A DNA stretch of 64,000 nt from Wenyingzhuangia gilva. GTDB taxonomy: Bacteria > Bacteroidota > Bacteroidia > Flavobacteriales > Flavobacteriaceae. The translations under genes were made by a program, and so were the position numbers. The notes beneath the pieces are model-generated. The model ran no database searches. It had not been told where the DNA came from and saw only the letters and a program-made list of their open reading frames with translations. The DNA is taken from assembly GCF_030519655.1 (NCBI RefSeq), contig NZ_JAUMIT010000002.1, forward strand, positions 186,001-250,000, given 5' to 3'. Below, piece by piece: positions 7,725 to 15,350 of the stretch (positions within the stretch are counted from its first letter, which is position 1; each line of letters starts with the position of its first letter).

Positions 7725-9875
7725 ATGGCAATATTATCAAAAATCAGAGATCGCTCAGGATTTTTAATCATCGTTATTGGATTAGCGATGTTTTCATTCG
7801 TAGTAAGTCCTAAAAATATTATTGATTTTTTTAGTAGTAAAAATGTAGATACTATTGGAAAAGTGAATGATGAGGACATTTCTTACAAAGAGTTTGCAAC
7901 AAGAGTTGAAAACTTTAAAGCTCAAAATAGAAATGCATCTGCTTATGGAGCAATGACTGTTGAGAACATGGTATGGGATCAGATGGTTAGGGAAAAGATT
8001 TATGAAACTAAATTAGCTCAAGCAGGAGTGGTTATAGGTGAAGGAGAAATTTGGCAAGCAATTATTTCAAGTAATGAAGTTGTAAACTCTCCTCAGTTTA
8101 AAGATAAAGACGGAAATTTTAACGAAGATTTGTTAAAAGCATATGTTGCAGGTTTAGAGGCAGATACTTCTGAACAAGGTAAACAATACTTGCAAGGTTG
8201 GTTGAGCTATGAAAAATCAATCAAACAAAATTTATTAACGCAGGCCTATAATTCTTTAGTAAATGTTGGTGTTGGAGTTACAGAAGTAGAAGCAATTAAC
8301 GATTATGTAATCACGAATACAAGTGTTAGTGCAGATTATGTTTATTTGCCGTTTTCTTCTATTCCTAATACTGAAGTGAAAGTAAGTAAGGAAGAAGTTG
8401 CTGATTATATTAATGATCATTCAAACTTATATCAAACAGAGGCTACAAGAAGTCTAAACCTTGTTAAGTTTGCTTTTACTGCCTCACAAGAAGATGAAGA
8501 GGAAATTAAACACAGCTTAGAGTCTTTAATTGCTGATAAAGAAGAATACAATAAACTTTCTAAATCAACAGAACTAATTAAAGGTTTTAAGAATACCGAA
8601 AACGCAAAATTATTTGTTGAAGAAAATGCCTCTGATTTACCATTGGTAGATAGATTTCAATTTGAGGATGAATTACCAACAGTTGCTAAAGAAGAAATTA
8701 AAAATGCTTCTATAGGAGAGGTAGTCGGACCTTATAAATTTTCTCAGTACTACAAAATATCTAAATTATTAGACGTACAACAAATTCCTGATTCAGTTCA
8801 AGCAAGTCACATCTTAATTAACTTTATTGGGGCACAAGGAGCACAACCTACAGTAACAAGAACTTTAGCAGATGCACAAAAATTGGCTGATAGTCTTTTA
8901 ACAGTTGTTCAAAAATCATCTAAAAAATTCGGTGAAATTGCACAGAATTATTCTTCAGATCCAGGATCTGCTGTTAAAGAAGGATCTTTAGGATGGTTTG
9001 GGTACAGAGCAATGGTTCCAGAATTTAGAGATTACTGTTTTGAAAACAAAAAAGGATCTATAGGAATTGTTAAAACTGCTTATGGTTTACATATTATTAA
9101 AATTGAAGACCAAAAGAACTTTAACAAAGCATATAAATTAGCAACCATTGCAAGACAAATTCAAGCTTCTGAAAAAACAGAGAACAAAGTATTTGAACAA
9201 GCAGAAACTTTTGCTAATGAATTAAGAAATGGTGGTGACTTTGAAGCAATCGCTAAAGAAAAAGGATATGCAGTAAGTCCAGTAAATGGATTAAAAGCTT
9301 TGGATGTTTATGTAGGTTCTGTTGGAGAAAACAGAAGAATTGTAAAATGGGCTTTTGATGAAGAAACCGAAATTAATGAGACCAAACGTTTTGACTTAGA
9401 TGAAAAAGGATATGCGGTTGTGATGTTAACCAATAAGCAAGAAAAAGGATTGATGTCTGCAAGCAATGCATTTAGCCAAGTAGAGCCTATCTTAATCAAG
9501 CAAAAGAAAGCAGAAATGCTTGAAGAAAAAATGGATGCAGATAGTTTAGAAGCTATCGCTAAAGCAAACAACGTAAAAGTAGAAAACTTTAGCAATGTAA
9601 CTTTAGGAGCTCCAACCATTTCTGGTGTTGGTATTGAGCCAGGTGTGGTAAGTGCAGCAGCAGTAAGCAAAAAAGGAGCATTAGTTAATAATATTGTTGG
9701 AAACAAAGGGGTTTTTGCAATTGTAAATAAATCTGTAACAGTTCCTGAGGCTGATGCTAGTAAAGTAAGTGTTAAAACAGTAAATAACATTGTAAAATCT
9801 AGCGTGTCTAGTCAATTATACAACGGATTAAAAGAAGAAGCGACTATAGAAGATTATAGAGACACTCGTTACTAA
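7725..9875 (+). CDS. ppiD: PpiD-like membrane-anchored peptidyl-prolyl isomerase
   Basis: 716 residues. A single N-terminal membrane anchor (about 11-30) is followed by a SurA_N-type chaperone region to about 350 and a parvulin rotamase domain at about 357-460 (starts QASHILI, ends YGLHIIKIE). A long helical C-terminal region follows. It assists folding of exported and outer-membrane proteins on the periplasmic face of the inner membrane. The 90-bp gap before it may hold its own weak promoter (TATTTTAG at 7688). It ends the envelope operon with a strong terminator. The Bacteroidota proteins are longer than the 620-residue E. coli PpiD, as here. Confidence 0.93.
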   Translation: MAILSKIRDRSGFLIIVIGLAMFSFVVSPKNIIDFFSSKNVDTIGKVNDEDISYKEFATRVENFKAQNRNASAYGAMTVENMVWDQMVREKIYETKLAQAGVVIGEGEIWQAIISSNEVVNSPQFKDKDGNFNEDLLKAYVAGLEADTSEQGKQYLQGWLSYEKSIKQNLLTQAYNSLVNVGVGVTEVEAINDYVITNTSVSADYVYLPFSSIPNTEVKVSKEEVADYINDHSNLYQTEATRSLNLVKFAFTASQEDEEEIKHSLESLIADKEEYNKLSKSTELIKGFKNTENAKLFVEENASDLPLVDRFQFEDELPTVAKEEIKNASIGEVVGPYKFSQYYKISKLLDVQQIPDSVQASHILINFIGAQGAQPTVTRTLADAQKLADSLLTVVQKSSKKFGEIAQNYSSDPGSAVKEGSLGWFGYRAMVPEFRDYCFENKKGSIGIVKTAYGLHIIKIEDQKNFNKAYKLATIARQIQASEKTENKVFEQAETFANELRNGGDFEAIAKEKGYAVSPVNGLKALDVYVGSVGENRRIVKWAFDEETEINETKRFDLDEKGYAVVMLTNKQEKGLMSASNAFSQVEPILIKQKKAEMLEEKMDADSLEAIAKANNVKVENFSNVTLGAPTISGVGIEPGVVSAAAVSKKGALVNNIVGNKGVFAIVNKSVTVPEADASKVSVKTVNNIVKSSVSSQLYNGLKEEATIEDYRDTRY

Positions 9876-9895
9876 GAATCCAATTTATACAGAAA

Positions 9896-9925
9896 TAAAA
9901 AAGAGGCTTTAGAGCCTCTTTTTTT
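9896..9925 (+). terminator. Terminator of ppiD
   Basis: Stem AAGAGGCT / AGCCTCTT with a four-base loop and a seven-T tail. The T tail overlaps the -33 element of the prfB promoter. Confidence 0.9.
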
Positions 9926-9954
9926 GTACTCAATATCAACGTTTCTTACCTTTG
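9923..9954 (+). promoter_or_regulatory. Promoter of prfB, very close to its start codon
   Basis: TTTG at 9923-9926, a 20-bp spacer, then TACCTTTG at 9947-9954. Only five bases separate the -7 box from the ATG at 9960, so the mRNA would be leaderless or nearly so. Confidence 0.7.
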
Positions 9955-9959
9955 TTATT

Positions 9960-11066
9960 ATGATTACTCAAGAACAACTACAAAAATTGGCTAATAGAGT
10001 TGCCAAGCTTAAACAATACTTAGAGATTGATAAAAAATTGATTGAAATTGCCAATCAAGAAGAAAGATCTTTGGCTCCAGATTTTTGGAACCATCCCAAA
10101 GAAGCCGAAGCTCACATGAAAGTGTTAAGAGGTTTAAAAAAATGGGTAGAAGATTATAAAAAAGCAAATACTTTAATTGAAGATTTAGGCGTTACCCTTG
10201 AGTTTTATAAAGAAGGTGAAGCCACTGAAGAAGAAGTAAACGATATAGAAGCTGAAGCGGTTACTTTAATAGAAGATATTGAATTTAGAAACATGCTTTC
10301 TGAAGAAGGAGATGAAATGAGTGCGGTATTGCAAATTACGGCAGGAGCAGGAGGAACAGAAAGTTGTGATTGGGCTGCCATGTTGTTACGTATGTATAGC
10401 ATGTGGTCTAACAAACAAGGATTTAAAATAAAAGAATTGAATCTGCAAGATGGTGATACGGCTGGAATTAAAACTGTAACCATTGAAATTGAAGGTGAAT
10501 TTGCTTTTGGATATTTAAAAGGGGAAAATGGTGTACATCGTTTGGTGCGTATTTCTCCGTTTGATAGTAATGCCAAACGTCATACTTCTTTTGCTTCCGT
10601 CTATGTGTATCCTTTGGTAGATGATTCTATTGAAATTAAAATTGATCCCTCAGAATTTTCTTTTGAAACCATGAGATCTAGTGGAGCAGGAGGACAAAAT
10701 GTAAACAAAGTTGAAACGGCAGTTCGTTTACGTCACCACCCAACAGGAATCATTATTGAAAACTCAGAAACTCGTTCTCAGTTAGACAACAAGACCAAAG
10801 CCATGCAATTGCTAAAATCTCAATTATATGAAATTGAGTTACAAAAGAAAATGGCTGCCAGAACAGAAATAGAAGCCAATAAAATGAAAATTGATTTTGG
10901 TTCTCAGATTCGTAACTATGTTATGCATCCTTATAAATTGGTAAAAGATGTTAGAACGTCTCATGAAACTGGAAATGTTGATGCAGTCATGAATGGTGAT
11001 ATAGATGGTTTCTTAAAGTCATATTTAATGATGGCTGGACAACCAGAAAAAAAGAACGAATTGTAA
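9960..11066 (+). CDS. prfB: Peptide chain release factor 2
   Basis: Recognises UGA and UAA stop codons and triggers peptide release. 368 residues. The codon-recognition tripeptide SPF lies at 199-201 (characteristic of RF2, not RF1), and the catalytic GGQ at 244-246 is inside the SSGAGGQNVNK segment. The reading frame is continuous: around residues 18-24 (KQYLEID), where many bacteria have an in-frame UGA and a +1 programmed frameshift, there is no stop. The ATG at 9960 is preferred over the upstream in-frame ATG at 9924, because 9924 lies within the promoter and the MITQEQLQ start matches family proteins. Confidence 0.96.
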   Translation: MITQEQLQKLANRVAKLKQYLEIDKKLIEIANQEERSLAPDFWNHPKEAEAHMKVLRGLKKWVEDYKKANTLIEDLGVTLEFYKEGEATEEEVNDIEAEAVTLIEDIEFRNMLSEEGDEMSAVLQITAGAGGTESCDWAAMLLRMYSMWSNKQGFKIKELNLQDGDTAGIKTVTIEIEGEFAFGYLKGENGVHRLVRISPFDSNAKRHTSFASVYVYPLVDDSIEIKIDPSEFSFETMRSSGAGGQNVNKVETAVRLRHHPTGIIIENSETRSQLDNKTKAMQLLKSQLYEIELQKKMAARTEIEANKMKIDFGSQIRNYVMHPYKLVKDVRTSHETGNVDAVMNGDIDGFLKSYLMMAGQPEKKNEL

Positions 11067-11087
11067 AAAAAAATATAAAATTTTAAT

Positions 11088-11111
11088 AGGTGTTCGAGCG
11101 TAGTAGAGAAC
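11088..11111 (+). repeat. Dispersed 24-nt repeat, single-arm copy
   Basis: The element AGGTGTTCGAGCG followed by TAGTAGAGAAC differs by one base from the copy at 55234-55257. It is far more GC-rich than its surroundings and sits between prfB and arsC. Here the second, inverted arm is lost, apart from a short TTCTC. Confidence 0.75.
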
Positions 11112-11134
11112 TTCTCAATTAAAATAATAAAATA

Positions 11135-11476
11135 ATGATAAAAATATACCACAATCCTAGATGTACCAAAAGTAGACAAGGTGTTGCTTTTTTAGAAGAT
11201 AAAGGACTTGATTTTGAAATTGTAAAGTATTTAGAAAATACATTTACAGTAGAATCATTAACAGAAATGATATCTGAATTAGGAGTTAAACCTATTGAGT
11301 TGGTTAGAAAAAATGAAGCTATTTGGAAAAGTGATTTTAAAGGAAAGGAATTGTCAAATACTGAGATTATTCAGGCTATGGTAGATTTTCCAAAATTGAT
11401 AGAACGCCCTATTGTTGTGAATCATGGAAAAGCTGTTGTGGCACGACCTACTGAAAAAATAGAAGAGGTTTTATAA
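11135..11476 (+). CDS. arsC: Arsenate reductase, glutaredoxin-dependent (ArsC/Spx-fold)
   Basis: A 113-residue thioredoxin-fold protein with the signature NPRCTKSRQG. Cys10 is the catalytic cysteine that would take up arsenate and then react with glutathione/glutaredoxin. The family arginines appear in LVRKNE (near 60) and in ERPIVV and ARPTEK near the C terminus, which is the arrangement of true ArsC enzymes rather than Spx regulators. It follows prfB after a short gap holding the 24-nt repeat and is 19 bp before the pseudouridine synthase gene. It is not part of the arsR operon further right, so its physiological role may be a general thiol reductase. Confidence 0.88.
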   Translation: MIKIYHNPRCTKSRQGVAFLEDKGLDFEIVKYLENTFTVESLTEMISELGVKPIELVRKNEAIWKSDFKGKELSNTEIIQAMVDFPKLIERPIVVNHGKAVVARPTEKIEEVL

Positions 11477-11495
11477 AATTTTTTAAAAGATCAAT

Positions 11496-12068
11496 TTGCA
11501 ACACCATTTTATCATACATAAACCTTATGGTTACTTATCTCAATTTACAAGTGGAGAAAAGTTAGCACATAAAAAAAAGTATTTAGGAGATTTGTATACA
11601 GTACCAAAGGGTACAATGGCCATTGGTCGTTTAGATGAACCTAGTGAAGGCTTGTTGTTGTTAACTACTGATGGTAGTGAGAGCGAAAGAATTAGATCCA
11701 ATAAGGTGGAAAAAGAATATTACGCACAAGTTGATGGATACATTACTGCTGATGCCTTAGAACTTCTTAAAAACGGTGTCATCATTGGCGTGAATGGGGA
11801 AGATTACAAAACAAAACCAGCTAAAGTTAAAAGTATTTCAATACCAGATAAATTACCACATAGATCTAAGAAAATTAGAGATGATAGGCATGGCCCTACT
11901 TCTTGGGTTTCTATCACCTTAACTGAAGGTAAATTTAGACAAGTCAGAAAAATGTGTTCTGCTGTTGGTTTTCCTGTTTTAAGATTGATTAGAGTTAGGG
12001 TAGGGAAGATGCAGTTGTCTCAAATTGATGAAACTGGAATTTTAAAAGTAGATTCTTTTTTGATTTAA
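11496..12068 (+). CDS. rluE: 23S rRNA pseudouridine synthase, RluE type
   Basis: 190 residues of the RsuA/RluB/RluE family, which converts uridine to pseudouridine in rRNA. The catalytic motif GRLDEPSEGLL is at 44-54 with Asp47 as nucleophile, and the C-terminal EGKFRQVRKM segment is also typical. There is no N-terminal S4 domain, which points to the RluE subgroup (U2457 of 23S rRNA in E. coli numbering). The start is TTG at 11496: no ATG is placed to include the conserved HHFIIHKPYGYLS opening. Confidence 0.88.
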   Translation: MQHHFIIHKPYGYLSQFTSGEKLAHKKKYLGDLYTVPKGTMAIGRLDEPSEGLLLLTTDGSESERIRSNKVEKEYYAQVDGYITADALELLKNGVIIGVNGEDYKTKPAKVKSISIPDKLPHRSKKIRDDRHGPTSWVSITLTEGKFRQVRKMCSAVGFPVLRLIRVRVGKMQLSQIDETGILKVDSFLI

Positions 12069-12097
12069 TTAATTTTTATGATGTTGTATTAACTCAT

Positions 12098-12502
12098 ATG
12101 AGTTTAAAATATTTTATATTAAGATTAATTGTTGCCTTGTAACGGGCTTTGTATAGGCTTAGAAAGACACTAGAGATGTAAATCCAATATGTGTTAGTGG
12201 CAACAGGTTCTGACATATTTGTTATCCCTTAAATTTTCAGAATTAAATAATGATGTTGATGTTACTGGAATTGTAGCTCAAGTGGTTACGGGTATTGGGT
12301 TTTTAGGAGCAGACGTGATTTTTAGCAAAGGAATAAATGATGAACTTACTACGGCTGCTACCATTGTAGTATTGTTATTGGTTGTATGATAGCTACAGGT
12401 TTTTATATGGAAATCGTTATTTGTACCCTTTTGGTCTTAATTATAAGTGCAGAAATAGAACCTGTTTATAGGTGGTTGAAACATAGGAATGTTTCAGATT
12501 GA
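12098..12502 (+). pseudogene. Decayed mgtC/sapB-family membrane protein gene
   Basis: Pieces of an MgtC/SapB protein appear in order but in different frames. From the ATG at 12098 come MSLKYFILRLIVAL and then a stop. LCIGLER follows in another frame, then LVATGSDIFVI, then VVTGIGFLGADVIF and LTTAATI at about 12286-12372. After a +1 shift near 12385 the frame runs MIATGFYMEIVICTLLVLI to a TGA at 12500-12502. The whole ~135-codon gene is therefore present, with at least three frameshifts or stops. MgtC proteins are inner-membrane proteins linked to low-Mg growth. Family assignment is by remembered motif pattern (TGIGFLGAGVI in intact proteins). Confidence 0.82.
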
Positions 12503-12515
12503 AATTGTTAAAATA

Positions 12516-12549
12516 AAAGTCCTCATCCATTTATGACAAGGACTTTTTA
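12516..12549. terminator. Terminator between the mgtC pseudogene and the ars operon
   Basis: Stem AAAGTCCT / AGGACTTT with a 15-base loop. It lies directly beside the stop of the minus-strand arsenate reductase gene and may serve both directions. Confidence 0.7.
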
Positions 12550-13161
12550 TTATTTTATTTGCGAAAAAACATAATACATTTCCGTAGCAATTTGTGTACT
12601 TCTTTCTTGGTATTTGTTTTCTTGTTCAGGTGTATTATCAAATATTTTTGGGTCTTCATAAGTCATAGGAATTCTTTTTTCAGCTCCTGGAATAAATGGA
12701 CAGCCATGATCTGCACTAGAACAAGTCATGATGGCAGCAAAAGATTCTTCAGGATTGAAATCATCATCATAAGTTTTAGAAAACCCTATGATAGGATGTG
12801 TTTCGTTGCTGAATTTAATGCTGTAAATAGGGTTTGTATTGTTGGTTAAAGTCTGGATATGAAATCCTGAATTTTCTAAAGTAATCGCTACAAAGGGAAA
12901 CAAAGCAGTAGCTTCTGTTCCGCCAGAATAACAAAAAACATTGTTGATGTTAAACTGAGCAGCCATGGTTTGTGCCCATATTTGCGATAAATGACTTCTT
13001 CTTGAATTGTGAGTACAAATAAAGTTAAGATTAATTTTTTCTTGACTATTTTTTTTCTGCTGAATGTAGTCGATTAATGGCTGTAATACTTCTTTTCTTT
13101 CTAAAGAAATTGTAGTGGTATTTACATCTTTTATTACTCGTTGTAATTCTGGATATATCAT
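12550..13161 (-). CDS. Arsenate reductase / low-molecular-weight protein-tyrosine-phosphatase family protein
   Basis: 203 residues from the ATG at 13161. The phosphatase P-loop C-x5-R-S is at residues 49-56 (CTHNSRRS) after the beta-strand NLNFI. A DP-type acid loop is plausible in the C-terminal part (YEDPKIF). Such proteins reduce arsenate through a thioredoxin-type cascade, and the gene is third in an arsR operon. An upstream in-frame ATG at 13197 would overlap the DUF6428 gene by 26 bp. 13161 is preferred because relatives start about 45-50 residues before the P-loop. It belongs to a different fold from the ArsC encoded 1.4 kb away. Confidence 0.85.
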   Translation of the reverse strand: MIYPELQRVIKDVNTTTISLERKEVLQPLIDYIQQKKNSQEKINLNFICTHNSRRSHLSQIWAQTMAAQFNINNVFCYSGGTEATALFPFVAITLENSGFHIQTLTNNTNPIYSIKFSNETHPIIGFSKTYDDDFNPEESFAAIMTCSSADHGCPFIPGAEKRIPMTYEDPKIFDNTPEQENKYQERSTQIATEMYYVFSQIK

Positions 13162-13171
13162 AGATTTTAAT

Positions 13172-13636
13172 TTAGCAGCATCCAGAACCTGGAGCACATT
13201 TTGATTTTTGATTTGTTAATTCTGATAATTTTATTTTTTCTTTTGGCACTCCACATTGATCTGGGGCCAAACAGTTGGTTGTTTTGTTAGTTAATAAAAA
13301 ATCACGACCATTAAAATCTAATCCATATTTACCAATGGTGTTTGATTGGTATTCAATTTCTATTTCTAAATCTTTTATCTGAAGTACTTTTTCAGAAAGT
13401 TCAATAATTTGCAATAGTTTTTCAGGATGCAATCTGTGGTCATAATCATTGGCTTCCCATAATTGTAAGTTGATTGTATTTTCTTTTCTTAAAACACCAC
13501 CACAATCAATAAAGTGTTTACTTACTTTTCCAACTTCTGTTACATGAAAATGACTTGGCACTCTTGTCTCATCTGGTAAAACAAATCCAATGGTTTCTAA
13601 ATTATTTAAAACAGATTTTAATTCTGATAATTTCAT
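13172..13636 (-). CDS. DUF6428 family protein with cysteine-rich tail
   Basis: A 154-residue protein, second in the arsR operon. The body (1-120) has the HFHVTEVG and conserved Trp/His pattern of the small Bacteroidota family I know as DUF6428, usually found beside ArsR regulators. The C-terminal 33 residues are cysteine-rich: Cys122, Cys128, Cys147, Cys153 and Cys154 (ends CAPGSGCC). A metalloid- or metal-binding role fits the operon but is inference. The family's function is unknown. Confidence 0.75.
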   Translation of the reverse strand: MKLSELKSVLNNLETIGFVLPDETRVPSHFHVTEVGKVSKHFIDCGGVLRKENTINLQLWEANDYDHRLHPEKLLQIIELSEKVLQIKDLEIEIEYQSNTIGKYGLDFNGRDFLLTNKTTNCLAPDQCGVPKEKIKLSELTNQKSKCAPGSGCC

Positions 13637-13658
13637 TTTTTACAATTTTTAGGATTGA

Positions 13659-13991
13659 TTAACAACATTGATTTTTCTGCGTTTTTTTAGTGGATATAAA
13701 TTTGTTAAGTATTGAATTCATTTGTTCCCAATTGTTTTCATCAATGCAATAACAAACGCGAGTTCCATCAATACTTCCTTTGATGAGCCCAATGCTTTTT
13801 AATTCTTTTAAGTGCTGAGAAATGGTGGCTTGAGCCAATCCTATTTCTTCTACAATATCTCCACAAACACAAGACTTGGTTTTGAATAAATATTCTAAAA
13901 TAGCTACTCTTGCTGGATGCGCTAAGGCTTTAGCCAAAGCTGCTACCTTGTTTTGTTCTTCTGTAAACTTTTCTATTTTACTAATTCCCAT
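13659..13991 (-). CDS. arsR: ArsR-family metalloregulatory repressor
   Basis: A 110-residue winged-helix repressor. The metal site [11 protein letters not shown] is at 40-50, with Cys41 and Cys43 in the position of the ArsR CVC motif. The recognition helix region [19 protein letters not shown] is at 52-70. More cysteines lie at 80, 82, 109 and 110. It would release DNA on binding As(III) or Sb(III) and derepress its own operon (DUF6428 and the phosphatase-type reductase). A 16-18 bp dyad in its promoter region is the likely operator. No arsenite exporter (ArsB/Acr3) or ArsM is in the operon or window. Confidence 0.92.
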   Translation of the reverse strand: MGISKIEKFTEEQNKVAALAKALAHPARVAILEYLFKTKSCVCGDIVEEIGLAQATISQHLKELKSIGLIKGSIDGTRVCYCIDENNWEQMNSILNKFISTKKTQKNQCC

Positions 13992-14004
13992 ATGACGACT
14001 TTAT

Positions 14005-14022
14005 AATCGCAATATTACGATT
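14005..14022 (-). promoter_or_regulatory. Probable ArsR operator overlapping the ars promoter
   Basis: A near-perfect dyad: ATCG-N-AATATT-N-CGAT. On the minus strand it contains TAATATTG, one mismatch from the TAnnTTTG -7 consensus, 18 bases before the arsR ATG. A bound repressor would cover the promoter. Confidence 0.65.
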
Positions 14023-14065
14023 AATAAAAATATAAATCTAGAAGAAAGGGATATTTAATATAAAA

Positions 14066-14632
14066 TTAATGAATGATAATATTATGTTTGTGTAGCAATC
14101 CTTGAATGTTTTCTAGCGAAAACACTGCTTTTTTAATATTGTTATTTTCAGGATCTATGATGTAATTTTTAGAAGTTTTAAAGTTTGCTTTTTCTAAATT
14201 GGTACGTTCAAATTTGGCTTTTGTAAAATCACAATCATCAAATAAAGATAGAGACAAATCACATTCTGTAAAATCTACATTTTGTAATAAGGTATTTTTA
14301 AAAATGGTTTTCTTTAATTTTTGTTGATAGAAAGAACTATGGTTTAAGGAACAATGATGGAATTGAAAAGAAAGTCCAAAAGGATTACAAGCTTCAAATA
14401 GAATTCCAATCATTTTACAATCTTTAAAAACAATTTCTTGTAGCACGGTTTTGTTTAATCTAACATTGCTTAGATTACAATCTTTAAACTCACAATTGGT
14501 AAATTCTATTCCAGACAAATCACATTCCGAAAAATCACAGTTAATAAAAGTACATTCTTCGTATTCGCCAGATTCTATAGCATATTTTGTAAAGTTTTTT
14601 TGTTCAAAAACCTCTTCTTCAAAGTAATTCAC
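14066..14632 (-). CDS. Pentapeptide-repeat protein
   Basis: 188 residues built largely of A(D/N)LxX-type pentapeptides, with Cys and Phe prominent (for example CDFSECDLSGIEFTNCEFKDCNLS at residues 31-54, shown in part). It would fold as a right-handed quadrilateral beta-helix. Size and pattern resemble the Qnr/McbG branch that mimics DNA and protects gyrase, but many family members have no known role. No hydrophobic signal. Single gene, with a terminator of the upstream YhcH gene just before it. Confidence 0.88.
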   Translation of the reverse strand: MNYFEEEVFEQKNFTKYAIESGEYEECTFINCDFSECDLSGIEFTNCEFKDCNLSNVRLNKTVLQEIVFKDCKMIGILFEACNPFGLSFQFHHCSLNHSSFYQQKLKKTIFKNTLLQNVDFTECDLSLSLFDDCDFTKAKFERTNLEKANFKTSKNYIIDPENNNIKKAVFSLENIQGLLHKHNIIIH

Positions 14633-14690
14633 GTAACTTATTTTTAAAATGATGAGGGCTAAAAGTAAGGGCTAACATCGATTATAAAAA

Positions 14691-14722
14691 ATAAAAAAGA
14701 GATTAAATTTTTTTAATCTCTA
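14691..14722 (-). terminator. Terminator of the YhcH-family gene
   Basis: Stem AGAGATTAAA / TTTAATCTCT with a four-base loop. On the minus strand it is followed by a T run. Confidence 0.85.
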
Positions 14723-14743
14723 CTTTTCTAAAATGAATAAAGC

Positions 14744-15193
14744 TTATTGTACTTTAATTTTCACCACTACTTTTTTTACTTTTTCAGGAGTATCAATATG
14801 TACACTTGGCATGTGTAAGTCATCTGGAAAGAAAATCATAAAAGTACCCGTATCAAATTTTACCAGAGATGAAGTCGTATCATAAAAATCTAAATCTTTT
14901 TCTGGATCTTCGCTAATGGGTTTTTGATCAGTTAGCGTTGTAACACCAACATATTCAGTTCCAGAAATAATGTATTGTAAATCTATATGCGCATGATGAC
15001 CTTCGCAATTTGCCTCCTCAATGTCTTTGGTAATATATTCCATTACAATGGCAAAAACTTTGTCATCATCAATTTCATAAGTTCCAATGGGCGTGTTTGC
15101 TAAATCTGTTTGGGTTACGTAATCAAAAGCCATGGCTATTCTATCGCTAAGGTTTCTGTATAGTTTGTGGTTTTCTAGTTTGTCTATAATCAT
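14744..15193 (-). CDS. YhcH/YjgK/YiaL family cupin-like protein
   Basis: 149 residues of the DUF386/YhcH beta-sandwich family. Metal-ligand candidates are in EGHHAHIDLQYI (residues 83-94) and the later FPDDLHMPS segment. Relatives are linked to sialic acid or other sugar catabolism, possibly as anomerases or epimerases. No sugar-catabolic genes lie next to it here, so the substrate is open. Single-gene unit with its own terminator. Confidence 0.88.
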   Translation of the reverse strand: MIIDKLENHKLYRNLSDRIAMAFDYVTQTDLANTPIGTYEIDDDKVFAIVMEYITKDIEEANCEGHHAHIDLQYIISGTEYVGVTTLTDQKPISEDPEKDLDFYDTTSSLVKFDTGTFMIFFPDDLHMPSVHIDTPEKVKKVVVKIKVQ

Positions 15194-15293
15194 TTTAGTT
15201 TAGTTTTTAATTTTCTTTTTTAGCTATAACAAGATAATTAAATAGTTTTAGATATGTGACTATTTAATTTTAGGTTGATGAAAGATATTATAT

Positions 15294-15330
15294 AAAAAAA
15301 CCGCTACTCTTTTTATTTAGTAGCGGTTTG
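15294..15330 (-). terminator. Terminator of fumC
   Basis: Stem CCGCTACT / AGTAGCGG with a ten-base loop, then T-rich sequence in minus orientation, about 20 bp past the fumC stop. Confidence 0.9.
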
Positions 15331-15350
15331 GTATTAAGGAAAATCCTTTT

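Noticed and set aside
9308-9790. 160-codon minus-strand open frame inside ppiD
   Set aside because: Shadow of the ppiD frame; Leu/Ser/Thr-rich low-complexity product without a promoter or family pattern.
12559-12849. Plus-strand 96-codon frame over the phosphatase-type arsenate reductase
   Set aside because: Antisense to a frame with a clear C-x5-R-S P-loop; no signal of its own.
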